A stretch of DNA of 64,000 nucleotides from Heterodera schachtii (Eukaryota > Nematoda > Chromadorea > Rhabditida > Heteroderidae), in assembly GCA_023374025.1 (NCBI GenBank), contig SIJG01000084.1, forward strand, positions 427,159 to 491,158, written 5' to 3'. How positions within the stretch are numbered: position 1 is the stretch's first letter; the number at the start of each line of letters is the position of its first letter. Below the pieces are notes generated by a model. The model did no database searches, was not told the origin of the DNA, and was given only the letters and a program-made list of their open reading frames with translations. Below, piece after piece: positions 42,956 through 57,007 of this stretch. The translations under genes were made by a program, and so were the position numbers.

Positions 42956-45900
42956 ATACCTAGTTCATAATTATACTTTAAATAATATCATATTTCCTAT
43001 GTTAAAGTTCCTATTTTCAGTAATATTTTGTAAAAAACTTTCAATAGTTTTTTTATATTTGATTTTTTATTTTGGGTAGAATTCTCCAAAGTCGAACTCA
43101 TCTCGAGTCGGTTTTCCGTAGTCCAGTTATAATGTGTTTAAATTTAATTTAATGCTTGCTTTTATACATAAAGTTTAGTGACCTTGGTTTCATAATCTTT
43201 AAATTGTTTCTCATTTTAATTTTGTTTCTTTTAAATTTTATCGTTCTGCAAGCTTTTTTTTAAATTAAAATGTTGAGATCTTTTGGTAAGTCCATATGAT
43301 TTAAAATGTGAATTAATAAGGCTTGAATACGGCCCACCTGTCCCAAAATTGTTTCAACAACTATTTTTGACTAATTTTTTGTTGTCTTCTTCAAACTCCC
43401 ATAATACAACTTGAAATTTTCTAATGCTTGTTTAGGCATTAAAATAATATTTTTAAATTTATTTAGAAGAATAAATGAAAACAAATTAACAAAATAAATT
43501 TGTCATTTTTCATGAATCATGGAAATGTTTTCCAATGAATTTTGTGAACATTTTCTTCAAATAAATTTGCTTATTTTTATTTTTGAGATAATAAATTTAC
43601 TGAAACCATATTGCCAAATTTTATATTCATATTAATGGTTGAAAAACCAAAATATTAATTTAGTTTCCAACCTTACTGTATGAGGTAAGTTAAACGTTTA
43701 ATTAGTCTGAATAAATGAAGAGAAATTGAATATGTAATTTTATCGAGTGGGTGAAATAAAATGAAATTTGAATAAAATAATTAAATGTCAATTTTTTAAA
43801 TAAATATTCATGGAGAAATGCTTTTTTATAACCCATCATTTAATTTAAGGCTTAAAATTATAATGAGGAAAATTTGTTTTATTTTATCAACATTTTGTTT
43901 TATTTTAATTGAATTTTTGATTTGTAACAGATTCATTCAAACCTTCAGGATGGTATTTTTATTGAAAAATTTTTAATATGTTGTTCTTTAAAATTAATTG
44001 AATTCCTTTCCTTTTTTAATTATTTTGTTTTTATTTTATCAAATTATCTATTATATTTTATGCCAGTTATTTTATTTTATAAAGTATGTCAATTCTTTTT
44101 AAAGCCTTGTATATTTTATTGTTGAAAATTCAATGACAAGTTTTAGAGCTGGCAACATTAGTGGCAAATAATCTCAAAATAGTTAACTAAATAGTGAAGA
44201 AAAATTCAAAAAATTTTACAGAGTAATGCGAGAGCCTTGAGCCCTTAGAAGTGAAAAAACAAACAAAATGTGAGACTAAAGCAGTCAAAATTTGCTTTTG
44301 AAAGATCATTCTAAAAAAAATGCATTTTCGGGAAAAGCCTTTGAGTATTTAGGTTTTTCATTTTTTGTTTCAAGATCATTTGGATAGATTCATAAATATT
44401 ATAAAGAAATCATTTTTTAATTATTTTTTTAAATTCACTTGAAGTTTTAGCTTCATATTTTATGTGAAATTAAGAATTTATTCTAAATTTAAAAATTCTA
44501 TCAAGGAGAAATATTTTATTAATAAATATATGACTAATAATTAAAACATTGTAAAACAAATAATCATTAGTTAATTGAAAATTCTTTTATATTAATTTAT
44601 TTTTACAATTTCATAGGTTAATTTGTTTTTATTTAATTTATTTTAAGAATATAATATTTTAAGCGTTTTTCTTTTAATTTTTTGTCATCTTTTACTTATA
44701 TTTCTTTGAGATTTCACCATTACTAATAATCAATTCATTATGGATCAAATATATAAAAAGCAAATATTTAGTAAGAATAATGATTAAAATTTTATTTTTA
44801 CTCGCGTCCAATGGCGATTTTACGAAGGTTAGGTCTGCATTTTTATTTATTTTTTAGGACGTTGGCTTTTCTTTACGAGAATAATTTTCAATTTTTAAAA
44901 CTTATTACAGTTCATTTGTGTATTAATTTTAGGAGGTGTTTTTTCAAAAAGTTTCCAGGATTTTTTTCGATATAGAGAAGTTGAATCCTTAATTTATAAT
45001 AATTTATTTTTGGCAATCAATATAAAGTTTTAGTTATCTAATAGCATTTATAAATTCATTATTATTTTCAAGTTAAAGGTTTTAATTTCTTTTCGAACAT
45101 CCAGATCTGCTTATTTGGTGCGAATTATAGATAATGTTCAAGAACTATGTATTAACTATTAGTAAAGTATATGCTTTATTTTATGTTAAAACATTATAAA
45201 TAAATTTTGAAAATATCTTTAAAAAATTTATAAGTCATGAACTTTTAATTTTATTTGTATTTGATTTTAGGCTTTGGTATTCCTATCACTTTATCTATTT
45301 CAAAGTATTTTTAATGACGTTTCCATAAATTATGTACCCTGCGGCGGTCGTGGTATTTATTTCGAATTTTTTATATTCGCAATTAATTGGATAAAATTCG
45401 AAATCCAATGTCGATAGTTAGAAGTAGAGCACGTATTTAGACTGTAATTATTTATTTCATTTTATTAATTTGTTTATAGCATTGTTCCTGCCATATTCAC
45501 TCGAAAATAACTGCTAAAAACTAACTTTAAAGATATCAAATTTTCTCAAAATTTAAGTAATCCAACGTTTATTCTATTTAATAAAAATCATAATTAAAAT
45601 AGAAACAGATTAGTTTTTTTTTTCTTTTTTAAGTTCGGCCGAGATACATTTGAAAAACTATTAAAACGAATTGAAAACTTTGCGTTGTCACGAACACAAA
45701 AGATTTTTGTTGCACTATTCAGGCCTTTTTACTTCTTCCTAAAACATTTAATTTCATTTCGGTCGTACACCTGATTATTTTTCAACGGATTATTCTTTTT
45801 AATGAGATGATTCCTACGGGTTATTTCTTTCAATTGACGGTGAGTTGACGTTTTATATTGCGTTAATCATATTTTCTTCTCTTTTCAGAATTTGAGAATT

Positions 45901-46884
45901 TATAAAAATTTCTTTTGAAATTAAAAAAAATTTTCAAAAATAGATAAGTATGCCAAGATTAATTTTTTAAATATTTAAATATTATATATATTATACTTCC
46001 ATGGTTACAATTTTTTTTAATTTATTGCTTTTTTATACAATAATGACTTCATGCGGAGATTTTTCGTTGTTTGCTTGCCCTGTAGGATGATACCTACAAT
46101 AATGAATTTTTTATTGCATTTATTAATCTAATTTAGAATTTAAGTGCAAGTATTTGAAAAATAATGCTTTTTTGTATTATTATTATTATTTTATTTTTTC
46201 TGTAGAATATATTTTATGAATTATTATAAGGTTATTTTTTAAAATAAATATTCTTGGCTTTATGCTGTTGTAAATTTTTATCATTAACGCTTCATCATTA
46301 AAATTTATTTTTAAATTTTAAAAAATAATATTGTTTCTTGTTTAGTTTTTGTAATATTCTCAATTCGTCATATTTTCATCTAAAGACAAATGCTGAACAT
46401 AAATATAAAATAGCAAGATGAAAAAAATATTTATCTATTTTAATAAGCTTTTTCGACTATAAAAAAGGTTAAATAAAGAATATAAATTATATTTTTAAAA
46501 TATAAGATGATAGCTGTTATTGCAATTAAACAACTCTATAAACGCAATGATTGCGACAAAAGTTATGGCAAAATTTTATATGCAAGTGCTGAATATTTTC
46601 TAACAAAGTCTGTATTTATCTGTGTTTTTAGTCATGTATGTCTTTTAAAACTTGTTATGTTTGTCAGTTCATATTTTGGTAAGAATAATTAACATTTAAA
46701 AATACTGAATATTTATGTTATTTTTAAAGTTTCACTACAAAACAAATAGCATTGACATCTTTAATTTTTTTAAACAATTTTATACTTCTTCTTTTTTATT
46801 ATTAAAGTTATTTTAAGATTTTAATATATCATTTCCATTTAATTTTACAGAATTTTATAAAGTTATTTTATATAAATATATTCC
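42956..46884. other. Gene desert, T-rich
   Basis: No exon series. The frame at 46507-46692 is a chance candidate only. A weak AATAGTGA word cluster at about 44180-44215 may be a MITE scrap. Confidence 0.5.
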
Positions 46885-47012
46885 AGATGCCCTTTCAGCT
46901 GATCCCTCATCAGTGTCTTTTCTATCCTCCCTTTCCTATGCTGGGGGTCACAGCACATAGGAGGCAGCGGGGCTGGCTTGGGATTCCGGGGTAGGCACCA
47001 GTCCGCTGTACA
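46885..47012 (-). repeat. GC-rich island, possible retroelement 3' end
   Basis: On the minus strand it reads GGTGCCTACCCCGGAATCCC ... GTGCTGTGACCCCCAGC ... CAGCTGAAAGGGCATCTGG. Phrases like 'AAAGGGCATC' and 'GTGACCCC' remind me of the 3' ends of RTE-type non-LTR retrotransposons. No open frame or tail repeat supports this, so the class is a guess; the foreign composition is plain. Confidence 0.35.
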
Positions 47013-47489
47013 ATAAATTTATTATATATTTAACAAAAATTCTGATTCAAGAGTGGTGTAAAATTTTACCATAGTCAATGGATTTTTTTTTTCATTTATA
47101 AATTTATTTATAAACAATTTTATCAATAGTAGGAAAATGTAACTACGTTTTTAAAAATGTTTTATATTTATGTTTTTATTTGTCTTCATATTTTTATTTT
47201 ACAACTCAAGCATGTCACAAGCTGTTTTATATGCAGCAGTTGTGACTGAATTACAAAAAATTTTTGAAAAGAGTTAATACATTTTTATTCTTTTTTATTT
47301 AGGAATATAATCAAATTATTTGACTTGTTTAACAAGAAATGTAAGATAATTTTATAAAATAATTATTGATTTGAGAATTAATTTTTCTTCAACTTTTCAC
47401 TTGGACGTAAATTAAAATAAAAAAATTAAGATTACTTTAAAATTTTTGTGTTTATTTGCCAAAAATAAATTGGTCATATATGTTTTAGT
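47013..47489. other. Gene desert, T-rich
   Basis: Nothing supported. Confidence 0.5.
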
Positions 47490-47499
47490 TTGCATTAGA

Positions 47500-47580
47500 G
47501 CAACACGATACCGGTATGATTTACTTTAACCGGTACGGTTATCGGTATCAAAATTTACAGGTACCGGTAAAACCAAGTTA
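47500..47580 (+). repeat. ACCGGTA-repeat patch
   Basis: ATACCGGTATG, AACCGGTACGG, ATCGGTATC and GTACCGGTAAAACC recur at short spacing, each nearly palindromic. It resembles the end of a terminal-inverted-repeat element, but the second end was not found. Confidence 0.55.
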
Positions 47581-48144
47581 ACTTATGAGATCTGGAATTT
47601 TTGGCCAAAATATGTAATTGACAAAAAACCATCAAATGAAAAATTTTTGACCGAAAATTAATCTAACTTCGCTCAAATTGAACCAAATTTTAAAATTCGT
47701 TAAGTTCCAAAAAAGTTAGGCCTGACAAGCTCAAAAAATCAAGTTTTTTTTGAACATTTTGGTCATAACTTTCTTGAAACTTAACGAAATTTTTGAAATT
47801 TTGCATGATAATAAAAACACTTAGAGCTATCGAATGATATCAAGAATTAAAAAATTGGTTGCTTTTGAGCAAAGTTATATCAAAAATATTATCATTTGCT
47901 GGTTTTCTCAGTAACGCATATTTTGATAGTTTTTTTAGTAACGATCCGGCACAGGAGAAACAAGACTCGCTCCGAAAGCAGACAATTTTGTTGTATATTT
48001 TTTAGTAAAATAATAAATTATTCAGCTGATTTTTCTACGCAAAAATCTTGCTCCCCCTTCCCGCTTCGGTCACGAATTTCTAAATCAATTTTATGGTGCT
48101 CGTGCGTTTCTAAAAACTGCCACCAATGCGCGTTTCTTAAACTT

Positions 48145-48537
48145 GCCAGCGCGTTTCTTAAAACTGCCACCCTCTAATTTCAAGAAAATTCTTGAAAAAT
48201 TTTGAAACTTGAAAAATGGCCAAAAAATTTTAAATTAAAATTTTTAAATTTAAGACATTAACTTTTTATACTTGTAAAAAATTTAAGGTATAAATATTTT
48301 GATAGAAAACACTTAAAGCATTGAATGATACCATAAAATTTGGTTGAAGTTAGAAAGTTATGAATTTTTTATGTGTTACATTTTATTTAAGAAATATATC
48401 TTCAAAATTCTAATTTTCTCTTAGAATTTATTTTTCGTTGAAATTTTCATTAAGTTTTAAAAAAAAATAATTAATTTTTGTAATTTTTGGAAAATTTTAA
48501 TTTTCAAGGATGGCAGTCTTAACAAACGTGCCAGCAC
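48145..48537. mobile_element. Long fold-back element, GCGTTTCTTAAA termini (copy 2)
   Basis: The left end GCCAGCGCGTTTCTTAAA and the right end ACAAACGTGCCAGC are inverted. The interior carries CTTAAAGCATTGAATGATACC. The preceding 47590-48140 segment holds another half-element with AGAGCTATCGAATGATATC. Confidence 0.65.
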
Positions 48538-49593
48538 GTTTTCTTAATGTTATGTAATTTAGGGGTGACAAATAAGCCCTGCAGCATTTATTTATTGATC
48601 ATCTTCCTTGACCCCTCGGACGAATAAAGTGTAAAAGAAATTTTATTTTTATGAATTTTTATATGAACAATTAAAAATAATGAAGATGTCATTATTCATG
48701 GTTTGTGACTATAGCTTTAGTACATTATTCATTCCCATTGCTTAATTATAAATAAATTTCACTGATATAATATTGAAAAACAAGCCTTATTAAATTATTA
48801 TATATTTAAAAATATTTAACCTTTATTTTCTTGCCCAATGTCTCATTAATCACAAGTAATTTGGATTGGATTACTATTAAACAGCTAGTTTCTTTAGATA
48901 TTTTCAAATTCATTTTTGTATTAAATTTTTTGTATTAATTTTAATTCTAATTGGTTTTTGGTGCTTTAGTTGGTATATATTTAAGGGTTTTACAATGAGT
49001 TAACAGTATTATTTAATTTTTTTTTTGTTAATATTTTAATAAATTTATCCAAATATAGGTGTGATTTTCCAACTTTTTATGCTATTTTTGTAAATTTTCT
49101 ACAAGAAGGAGGTTTAAGTAAGTAAATTTTATGTTAATTTCTTGGAGGGAGATTGACTCATAATAGATCTTTAGTTAATGTTTTTCAATAAAATTAAATA
49201 TTCTTAATTTTATTTTAATATTTTAATTTGATAAATAATGTTTATTTTTTAGAACATCTCTTTCAAATCAGTCTCTAAATCTTATTAAATTATTCGTAAT
49301 TATTTTGCATTTTTATATTTTTATTTTTTTCTCAATATTCAGATTTTAAATTTATCAGTAAATTTTTTTTCTTAAATATTGATCCTAGTCTCCATATTTT
49401 CAAAAAATTTTCTTAATTAAAAGTTTTAATTTTAATAAATTAATAATTTGGCTTTAATTTTTCGGTTCGATTTTATTTTTATTTAATAACACATATTAAT
49501 AAAAATTTTAATTAATAGATTTTATAGCTTTCTGTAGGTAATATGTCTGCTGTCTTTAAAGAACTCTGACGTTAATTAGGTTTAGCACAGAAT
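48538..49593. other. Gene desert, T-rich
   Basis: Nothing supported. Confidence 0.5.
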
Positions 49594-49659
49594 GTGCTCA
49601 CTCATGCTTTACGAAGTCACTGCAAGGATCTCCTTCCTTCGAATATAGTTAAATTTAAA

Positions 49660-49866
49660 ATGACAACAAAATTTAAGGGTTTAATTAATTTGATAATTTT
49701 CATTTGTTTGTTTAACTTTTCCTCGACTAATTTATGTTTAAGACGATATTTTAATGAAGTTGCTTTATTGCTTTTTAAAAAATATATGGTGCTTATTCGT
49801 GTTATAACTATATTCACTCCGATATTCAAGTTAATTAAAAAGATTAAATTATATACAAAGAAATAA
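49660..49866 (+). CDS. Possible small ORF with signal-like N-terminus
   Basis: The ATG at 49660 gives 68 residues beginning TTKFKGLINLIIFICLFNF and then SSTNLC, followed by a basic and hydrophobic tail. It is preceded by a somewhat GC-richer patch. There is no homologue or splice support, and signal-like sequences arise readily in T-rich DNA, so this is weak. Confidence 0.15.
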   Translation: MTTKFKGLINLIIFICLFNFSSTNLCLRRYFNEVALLLFKKYMVLIRVITIFTPIFKLIKKIKLYTKK

Positions 49867-50302
49867 AACATTTTTTTCTCACAATCATCTTCATTGATGT
49901 GGCGTAATTTGATGGGCCATGATTTTCATAAATTTAAAAAAATATTAATACCTGACAAATTATCCATATTAAATTTTCAAAAGATTATTTTTATTTTATT
50001 TAAATCTTTTAGATATGTTTATCTTAGTTTATTGATTGATGCGATCTTTTATAAGTTGATTTATTTTGTGCTTTCGAAATGAAATATGATAAAATCTTTA
50101 TATTCTTCTTAAATATATAAAATAAAGGATTAGTTTAATAACAATTCTACTAATTAGAAATTTGTGTATTATGTCGTAATATATATCATTTTTTATTTGT
50201 TTTAGAATTGCATAGTACCATAGAATCTATTATCTAAGTTGTACAACAAAATTTATTGTATATTTTTACCTTTTTTATATTCTAAATTTCATTAGACTTT
50301 TT

Positions 50303-50445
50303 GACTGTTTAAATCATTCATATCTCCTAAGGAGCCTTCTTTCAATTTTATTATTGAAATTTTAAATCAGCTATTTTGATTGTTTAAATCATTCATATCT
50401 CCTAAGGAGTCTTCTTTCAATTTTATTATAATTTTAAATCAGTCT
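50303..50445 (+). repeat. Imperfect tandem duplication, 75-bp period
   Basis: GTTTAAATCATTCATATCTC followed by CTAAGGAGCCTTC occurs twice with few differences. Confidence 0.9.
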
Positions 50446-51128
50446 ATTATATTATTTTGAACTCAGCTTAACTAATTTTTATTAAATTAACTGCTTATTA
50501 TATTTATTTTTTCATTTTTAAAATTCCGAATAGAATTTATTTGAATTTTATTTTTCATTGTTGATTTAAGTAGTTTTGTAAGTGTTTATTTAAAATAATA
50601 AATTCTGCATATTTAACCCTATAATGTGTTTCAAGTAAATTGCTTGTCACATTGTTTAAATATATTCCCACAGTTTCATGTGTTTTCCTGAGGCCTGCGC
50701 CCAAAAGCGTAAAAGGTTTTTTACTCGTTTTTATTATGTAATCAATTGTTTTATGTTTTATTTAATGGTTTATTATTCTTAATGAATTGAATAATAATAA
50801 TACTTATTCTTTTCTTTCATTCTTTCATCCAAATGTTTCTTTAAGCTTTTTTATCAAAATGGAGGATTATATGTGACCCTTAGTATGACATTTGATCTTC
50901 AAATAGTTTTATATTTTTGCTTTTATCTTTTCTAGAATGCCCGGACTGGGGGAAAGGGAGACATATTTATGGGGCTGGTCAAAGGGCAGAGGGAGAGACA
51001 ATGGGAGAGGGAGAGAAAGGGAAATACAATCGATAATTGGTGTGGTCCCTTATCCAACAATTATAGAATGTTGTTTTGCTTTGTGGCCTGTTAAGATTTT
51101 GATTTGAACTTTGGTTATTTATTTTTAT
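50446..51128. other. Gene desert with a purine patch
   Basis: A G-rich tract (GGGGGAAAGGGAGACATAT and GGGAGAGGGAGAG) at about 50945-51020 was seen. There is no gene. Confidence 0.5.
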
Positions 51129-51801
51129 GGGCGTTTCGTAAATCCGCCAAGGGCTATAAAAACAAAAAATGTGACATATAAAAATTCATGACTTGTCTAA
51201 AACACAACTAATAATTCATGGTATCATTCAATAACTCATGGATATTATCTATTAAAATATTAATTTTATAATTTTTTTAAAAATTGGTTATAAAATTTAA
51301 AAAATCTTAAGTCCTTTTTTTGGCCACAAGCTTTTTGAAACTAAATAAAATTTTTTGAAATATTTATTTAATAGATTATATAAAAATCGAATTCCAAAAA
51401 AGATAATATAATTTAATTGCTTAAGAAAAAGGTATAAAGCATTAAATATGTTATGTTTTTGCCATGGTCATGCAAATATATTATAGTCGTTTAAAATTTT
51501 AAATCAATTAAATTGAAATTGAGACAAACTAATTTATATATTCATGCCCTAAGAATTCTATGTTTATCTTTAAATTTTGAAAAATTTCATTGAGTTTCAA
51601 AAAGCTTATGGCCAAAAAAGGACTTAAGTTTTTTAAATTTTATAACCAATTTTTAAAAAATTATAAAATTAATATTTTAATAGATAATATCCATAGCTAT
51701 TGAATGATACCATGAATATTAATTGTATTTTAGACAAGTCATCAATTTTTATATGTCACATTTTTTATTTTTATACCCCTTGGCGGATTTACGAAGTGCC
51801 C
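51129..51801. mobile_element. Long fold-back element, GGCGTTTCGTAAATCCGCC termini (copy 3)
   Basis: The left end GGGCGTTTCGTAAATCCGCC and its complement at the right end lead into arms of more than 200 bases that pair through ATGTGACATATAAAAATTCA and GGCCACAAGCTTTTTGAAAC. This is the longest-armed member of the group with 28673 and 48145. Confidence 0.85.
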
Positions 51802-54800
51802 ATAGGAATTTACGAAACGACCTAGCTAGCACCCAATAAATATCAAAAATTGAATGGAATAATTTTCAAAAAACTATATCCTCCATTCTAACTCCAACAA
51901 ATGAGCATTTTATTTCTGTATTATAATTTTATATATTTATTATAAGTTCCATTTAATACTTTCATTAAGTTTATCTTTAATTTTCAATATTTTTAAAATT
52001 TAATTATATTTCAGTAATCTGATGTACTGTAAAGTCCATTTCATGAATTAATTGTTTCGGTCGAACAAAATGTAATTAAATTAACATTTTTTATCCATTA
52101 TCTTTTCTAAACATTACTAATTCTTTTAATTTTAATTTGTAATAATAATTTAAATAATTATTATTTTCTACTTTATTATTTTCAACTTTATTATATTTTA
52201 ATATATTGTTCATTTTCTTTATTTTAAATTTATTTTTTAAATTGCTTTTGAATTTCTATTTAATTATATTATATTTTAAAATATTTATAATTTCATTTTA
52301 AATTTTCTATTTTCATTTATTTTTATATTTTATTTAAAAAAAATTATTTATTATATCACCATCTTCTTGCCATGAAACGCTGTAATAAATCTTTCTCCTT
52401 CATTTTTAGTTAAAATGATATTGATATTATATTTAAAAATTTAATTCAATTTTTTGTGTTTTTAAGAACGTTGATTGCTGAAAAATTTCGCAAAGCAGCG
52501 CATAAAATACTAACTTAGTAAAAATTTATAAATAAAAATAAATTTTAAACGGTAGAATCTTAGTGAAAATTTTTCAAAGTCATAGGGGTTCTTTTAAAAA
52601 TCAGCACGATTTTTAGGGGCTAATTCTTTTTATTTTTTATTGTATTTTTATTACTATCATTTTTAAACAACACACGAAAAAGATATGAAACGTGAAAAAG
52701 GCACAAAAATTACGTGCCCGGCATTAAACAAAATCGGAAAAAAGCACAATAAGTTAAAGCTAGAAGCTTCAAATTATGTTAAAAAGTCGTTTTTGGTGCG
52801 ATTAGGCCGCAGGAAATTAGCAAAAAAGGCATATGCCTCAAAATACGGGCACTTATAATGTAATTTAATTAATCTCAATAATGCTTTTAAATATTCCCAA
52901 AATATCATGGCTCTATATTTTATCATATTAATTGTATTTCAAAGTTTTCTGTATTTGATCCTTTTCTCTGACAAAAGAATTTAATTTAACAAATTTTCTT
53001 TTGGTTTCTTAAGTTTAAAAATAATTAAGAAAATTAATGATTTTTCACCAAAAAATTTTTTCCCGTGTTCTATTTTGGAAATTTTTCGATGAGACAGACC
53101 ACCGGACCTAAACCTCCCCAAAAAACTCAGATTGAATTAATTACCTAACGAAATGAAATTGTGACTATTTATAATTTTAATTGCATTTTAATTGTTAAAA
53201 TTGTAATTGGAGCTGACAAGAAAAAAATGGACAAAAAACATTAAAAGAAATATTTGGAGAAAAATGGGAATAAAAAGAATAAAACGAAATGAACAAAATA
53301 AAATTAAACAGAAAAAAGAGAAACAAATCAGTAAATACAGGGTGCGATAAAAGAAAAATTAATAATTTCACATTATTTTTTATGAATTCTTCGAATTTGT
53401 TTGATTAATTTGTTTCAAAAATATGGAAAATTTAATCTTTTTTTGCTCTAAAGAAATTAAAAAAACTCAAACAAATGACTAACCATTATAAATATTTAAT
53501 AATATTTATTTGGTTTTGTTTTATGTTTATTTTAATAAATGGAAATGTGAATTAATAAGAAATCAATTTAATTATCCTAATGAATTATAAATTTAATCAC
53601 GTTTAATGTTACAAGCATATTATGTGAAATTAAAATATATGATAAAAATTTTTCTTTATTCTTTGATTGTCGTTTAAAGTTTTATCTGTTTGTGTTATTA
53701 CGAAATTATGGAAATTGCTTTATTTTTTGCTACGACATTTTTTCTATAAAACTTTTTTTTTAATATATTTGTTTAACCTAATAGAAAATAAATATTTATT
53801 TTTTAATAAATATTATTTAATGATAATATTTTTTTCTAATAAATGTTATTATTTTAAATTTTTCATTCGAACAAATATAAAGTCAAAATTTTTTATACAT
53901 TTGTTTTTATTTCACGGCTTTTTTCAAATTATTTATTTAATGTTCTATTATCTTGCCCCCGTAATTCAGATACATTCCTGCCTTTAATTGTTCATAAATC
54001 TCGGTTTTATATTTATATAAACTTGGTTTTATTTATTTTTTGGCACTTAATTATAATGAATTCTGAAAAAAAAGTATATTATTGGAAACAGAATTTGTAG
54101 TTTAATAAATTTTTTAAAGATTTGATAAATTGTCAAATGAATCTTTATTGACTATTATCCTTAATAATATTCTGCAATTAATTCATTATTATATTATGTC
54201 AAATTCTTTATTATTAAATATTTGCTCCACTTTGAATCGCAATGTGAATTATATGATAAATTTAATTTTGCTAGTTGATGTACAAGTCGAAAAGCTTTTT
54301 TTAAATTAAATTATGCAGGTCACACACAATCTTTATTTCTTCTTAAACTTTATGTGGAATTAAAATTTAAAAATCAATTAAATATAAAAATTTGAATAAT
54401 AGAAATTTTTATAAAATTATTAATGAATGAAAATTATTTTTAATGATTAAACTATTTTTATTTACTCTTTTTTTCTCATTTTTTAATAACCAAGCAATCT
54501 AAAAATTATTGGCTTTCAATTTTCTATAATTCTTTATTATCTTTTGAACGGGAATACATTTCGATCTCGAGCAAGGCTCAAGTAATCAATTATAGAAATA
54601 GATTTTATTTTTTGTTTTTTTAAGGTAGTGCTGCCAAGTGTCCTTATTTTAGATTTGTAAATACCCTGAATTATAAATTTTCGATAACGATTTAAACTTA
54701 TTGCCACACAATTTTTGATAGCTTGATTTTTAAGCACCTAAGAAAGTCTATTAATGTTTTATTATTTTTAATATGGGAATTATCATTAATAATTATCACA

Positions 54801-56631
54801 TTTATTTAAATTTGTTACTTTTTTATGATAACACTAGCATGCTTTAGAATTTTTGAATCTTCCCCACTTCTTTAAATTAGTCTCTCTGAGCGGTTCACAG
54901 GCGATGTAGAGGCATAATAAGAATTTTTGTTTTTATTGAATTAAATCTCAAATTGTTTTTTTAAACAATTTTATTAATTTATGTAAAATTATATTAATTT
55001 TTATTGATATAATACAAAATTTATAGGGTGTTGAAGTTAAAGATATAGGGCGGCACAATTAACTTTTAAATAATAAATATTTTTCTTTTTTCGATTATAT
55101 TATCAAATTTTTTTGTTAATTTATGTTTATAATTTAACGTAAGGATTTTTAAGTCTCTTTGGCAATATATTGCGGTCATTGTTCTTACAAATTAGCAAAT
55201 GATTTTATTGATTAATGTGGAAGTAATTTGTCTTTTTTATATTTAAAATTTACTTATTTAATTTATTATTAGATTATTAAAGGGTTATTTTAACTTTTTT
55301 CCGGTCTTTGAAATTTGACACTTTCACTCTTATTCGAAAGGTTGTTTATTTTTTTTAGAAAACTAAAATAAATTTTTTGGTGAATTTTAATTTTTATGAG
55401 TACAGACAAGCATAAGTTTTGTGAAATGATCAAATTTCCAGAGTTGTTTCAGTGTTTTTTAAAAATCCGTTTTTTTCTCGAATTTTTAAAGTTTTTCAAT
55501 TTCATATGCTAAAATTATTGAAATTATGTTTTATTTAGATTAATACACTTTAATAAAAGTGAAAGTCGAACATCATTTAATCATATTACATTTTAACTAA
55601 TTTATATTCATTTTAAATATTCTATTGTTTTTGGTCTATTAAGGTTGAGTTATTTGAATGTATAAATTTTTAAAGTATTTGGCGTTTTGGAAAAAGTAAA
55701 ATTGATTATTGTGAATGAAATAAATGTGTTTTTAATTAATAACTAAAAAATAGTTGTTTAATTACCAAAAAAAATCACGCCAAAATTTTCTTTACTAAAT
55801 TTGTTTTAATTTCTTTTAAATTAACATATTAATGGGCATTGCTAAAACTTTTTCTAGCGATACGATTTTTACGTTTTTGCCTATTTATTTTCTTCGATAA
55901 AATTAGCTTCAATTTTTATTGATATGATAAAGGCTTGCACAATACATTTGAATTTTGACTTAAATAACGACCAAATAATATATTACAATTTAAACATTTA
56001 AATTGTAATTTTAATATACTTATTAATTATTAATCTAAAATTTTTACGTTATTATTATTCGATCAATTATTTTTTAATGTTTGGTAGTTAAAATCTAAGA
56101 AACCCAAGTAAATATGCAGACTTTTATAAGATTTATTTATATTTTTTTGAATAAAATAAAAAAATTTGCAATTGATCTTTTTTTATATAATGATTTTTAT
56201 TTTTAATTATATATTTTCTCAAATTGGATGTTTGATTTTTTAAATTTATTTTTCTTATTTTGCAACAATTTTTCATGTGTTAATTTATTTTTCCCGTTTT
56301 ATTTTTGAATGGCCATTGAAATCGTCTATCGGGCCAAAAATTTTTATTCCTCCATTTTCATTCAATTTATTCATTTTCACACAAATGGTAATCATTAAAA
56401 ATGGTCAGAGCATAAATATAATTCATAAAAATAAAAAATTTTCACAATTTAATTTCTGACATGCCATTTTTTGGCACTTCAAAGCAAAATTTAACAGGGT
56501 GGCAAAAATTTGGCAGAGGCTCGTCCCCGTAATATTTATTTTCACATCATAAACCATTATAAATTCCGTTATTTTCTAGTAATTGTTTCCATATTCTAAA
56601 ACTTATTTTGTTTTTGTAATTTTTAAAAATT
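51802..56631. other. Gene desert, T-rich, with one MITE scrap
   Basis: About 52558-52860 is a worn hAT-like MITE (GATTTTTAGGGGCTAATTC; TCGTTTTTGGTGCGATTAGG). The frames at 53667-53987 and 54537-54737 are low-complexity. No exon series. Confidence 0.5.
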
Positions 56632-57007
56632 AGTAAAAATTTACAAAAAGTTGTGACTAAAAACTTCCAAAAAATTTACATCACTCAACAATTTTGGCCC
56701 TAACTTTTTTGAAATTCAATAAAGCTTTTTGGAATTTAAATGAATATTAGAGAAATCTTTGGGCTATCAAATTATATAAAAAAAAAAAAAATTAAAATTG
56801 TTCTTTCTTAAAAAAAGTTATGAATTAATAATGTAAGGTCGTTTAAATACATGATAATTGTTCAAACATTCAATTAATCACACTACATTTTATATGAAAA
56901 GATAGCCCAAAGATAAATTTTAGTGAATTTCAAAAAAGTTAGGGTCAAAATTGCTGAGCCAAAATTTTTCGAGCTTTTTTTGTTACAACTTTTTGTAAAT
57001 TTTTACC
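56632..57007. mobile_element. Fold-back element with AAAAATTTACAAAAAGTTGT arms
   Basis: AGTAAAAATTTACAAAAAGT at the left and its complement (ACTTTTTGTAAATTTTTACC) at the right open arms that pair through TTTTGGCCCTAACTTTTTTG and TTTGGGCTATC. The related half is at 14480-14710. Confidence 0.75.

Noticed and set aside
46885..47012. GC island considered as a tRNA or snRNA gene
   Set aside because: No cloverleaf, Sm site or Pol III boxes could be placed; retroelement debris is more likely.
53667..53987. 106-residue frame with many Phe and Leu, like a membrane protein
   Set aside because: Its composition is what any T-rich stretch would give. It has no charged-loop pattern, exon neighbours or second copy.
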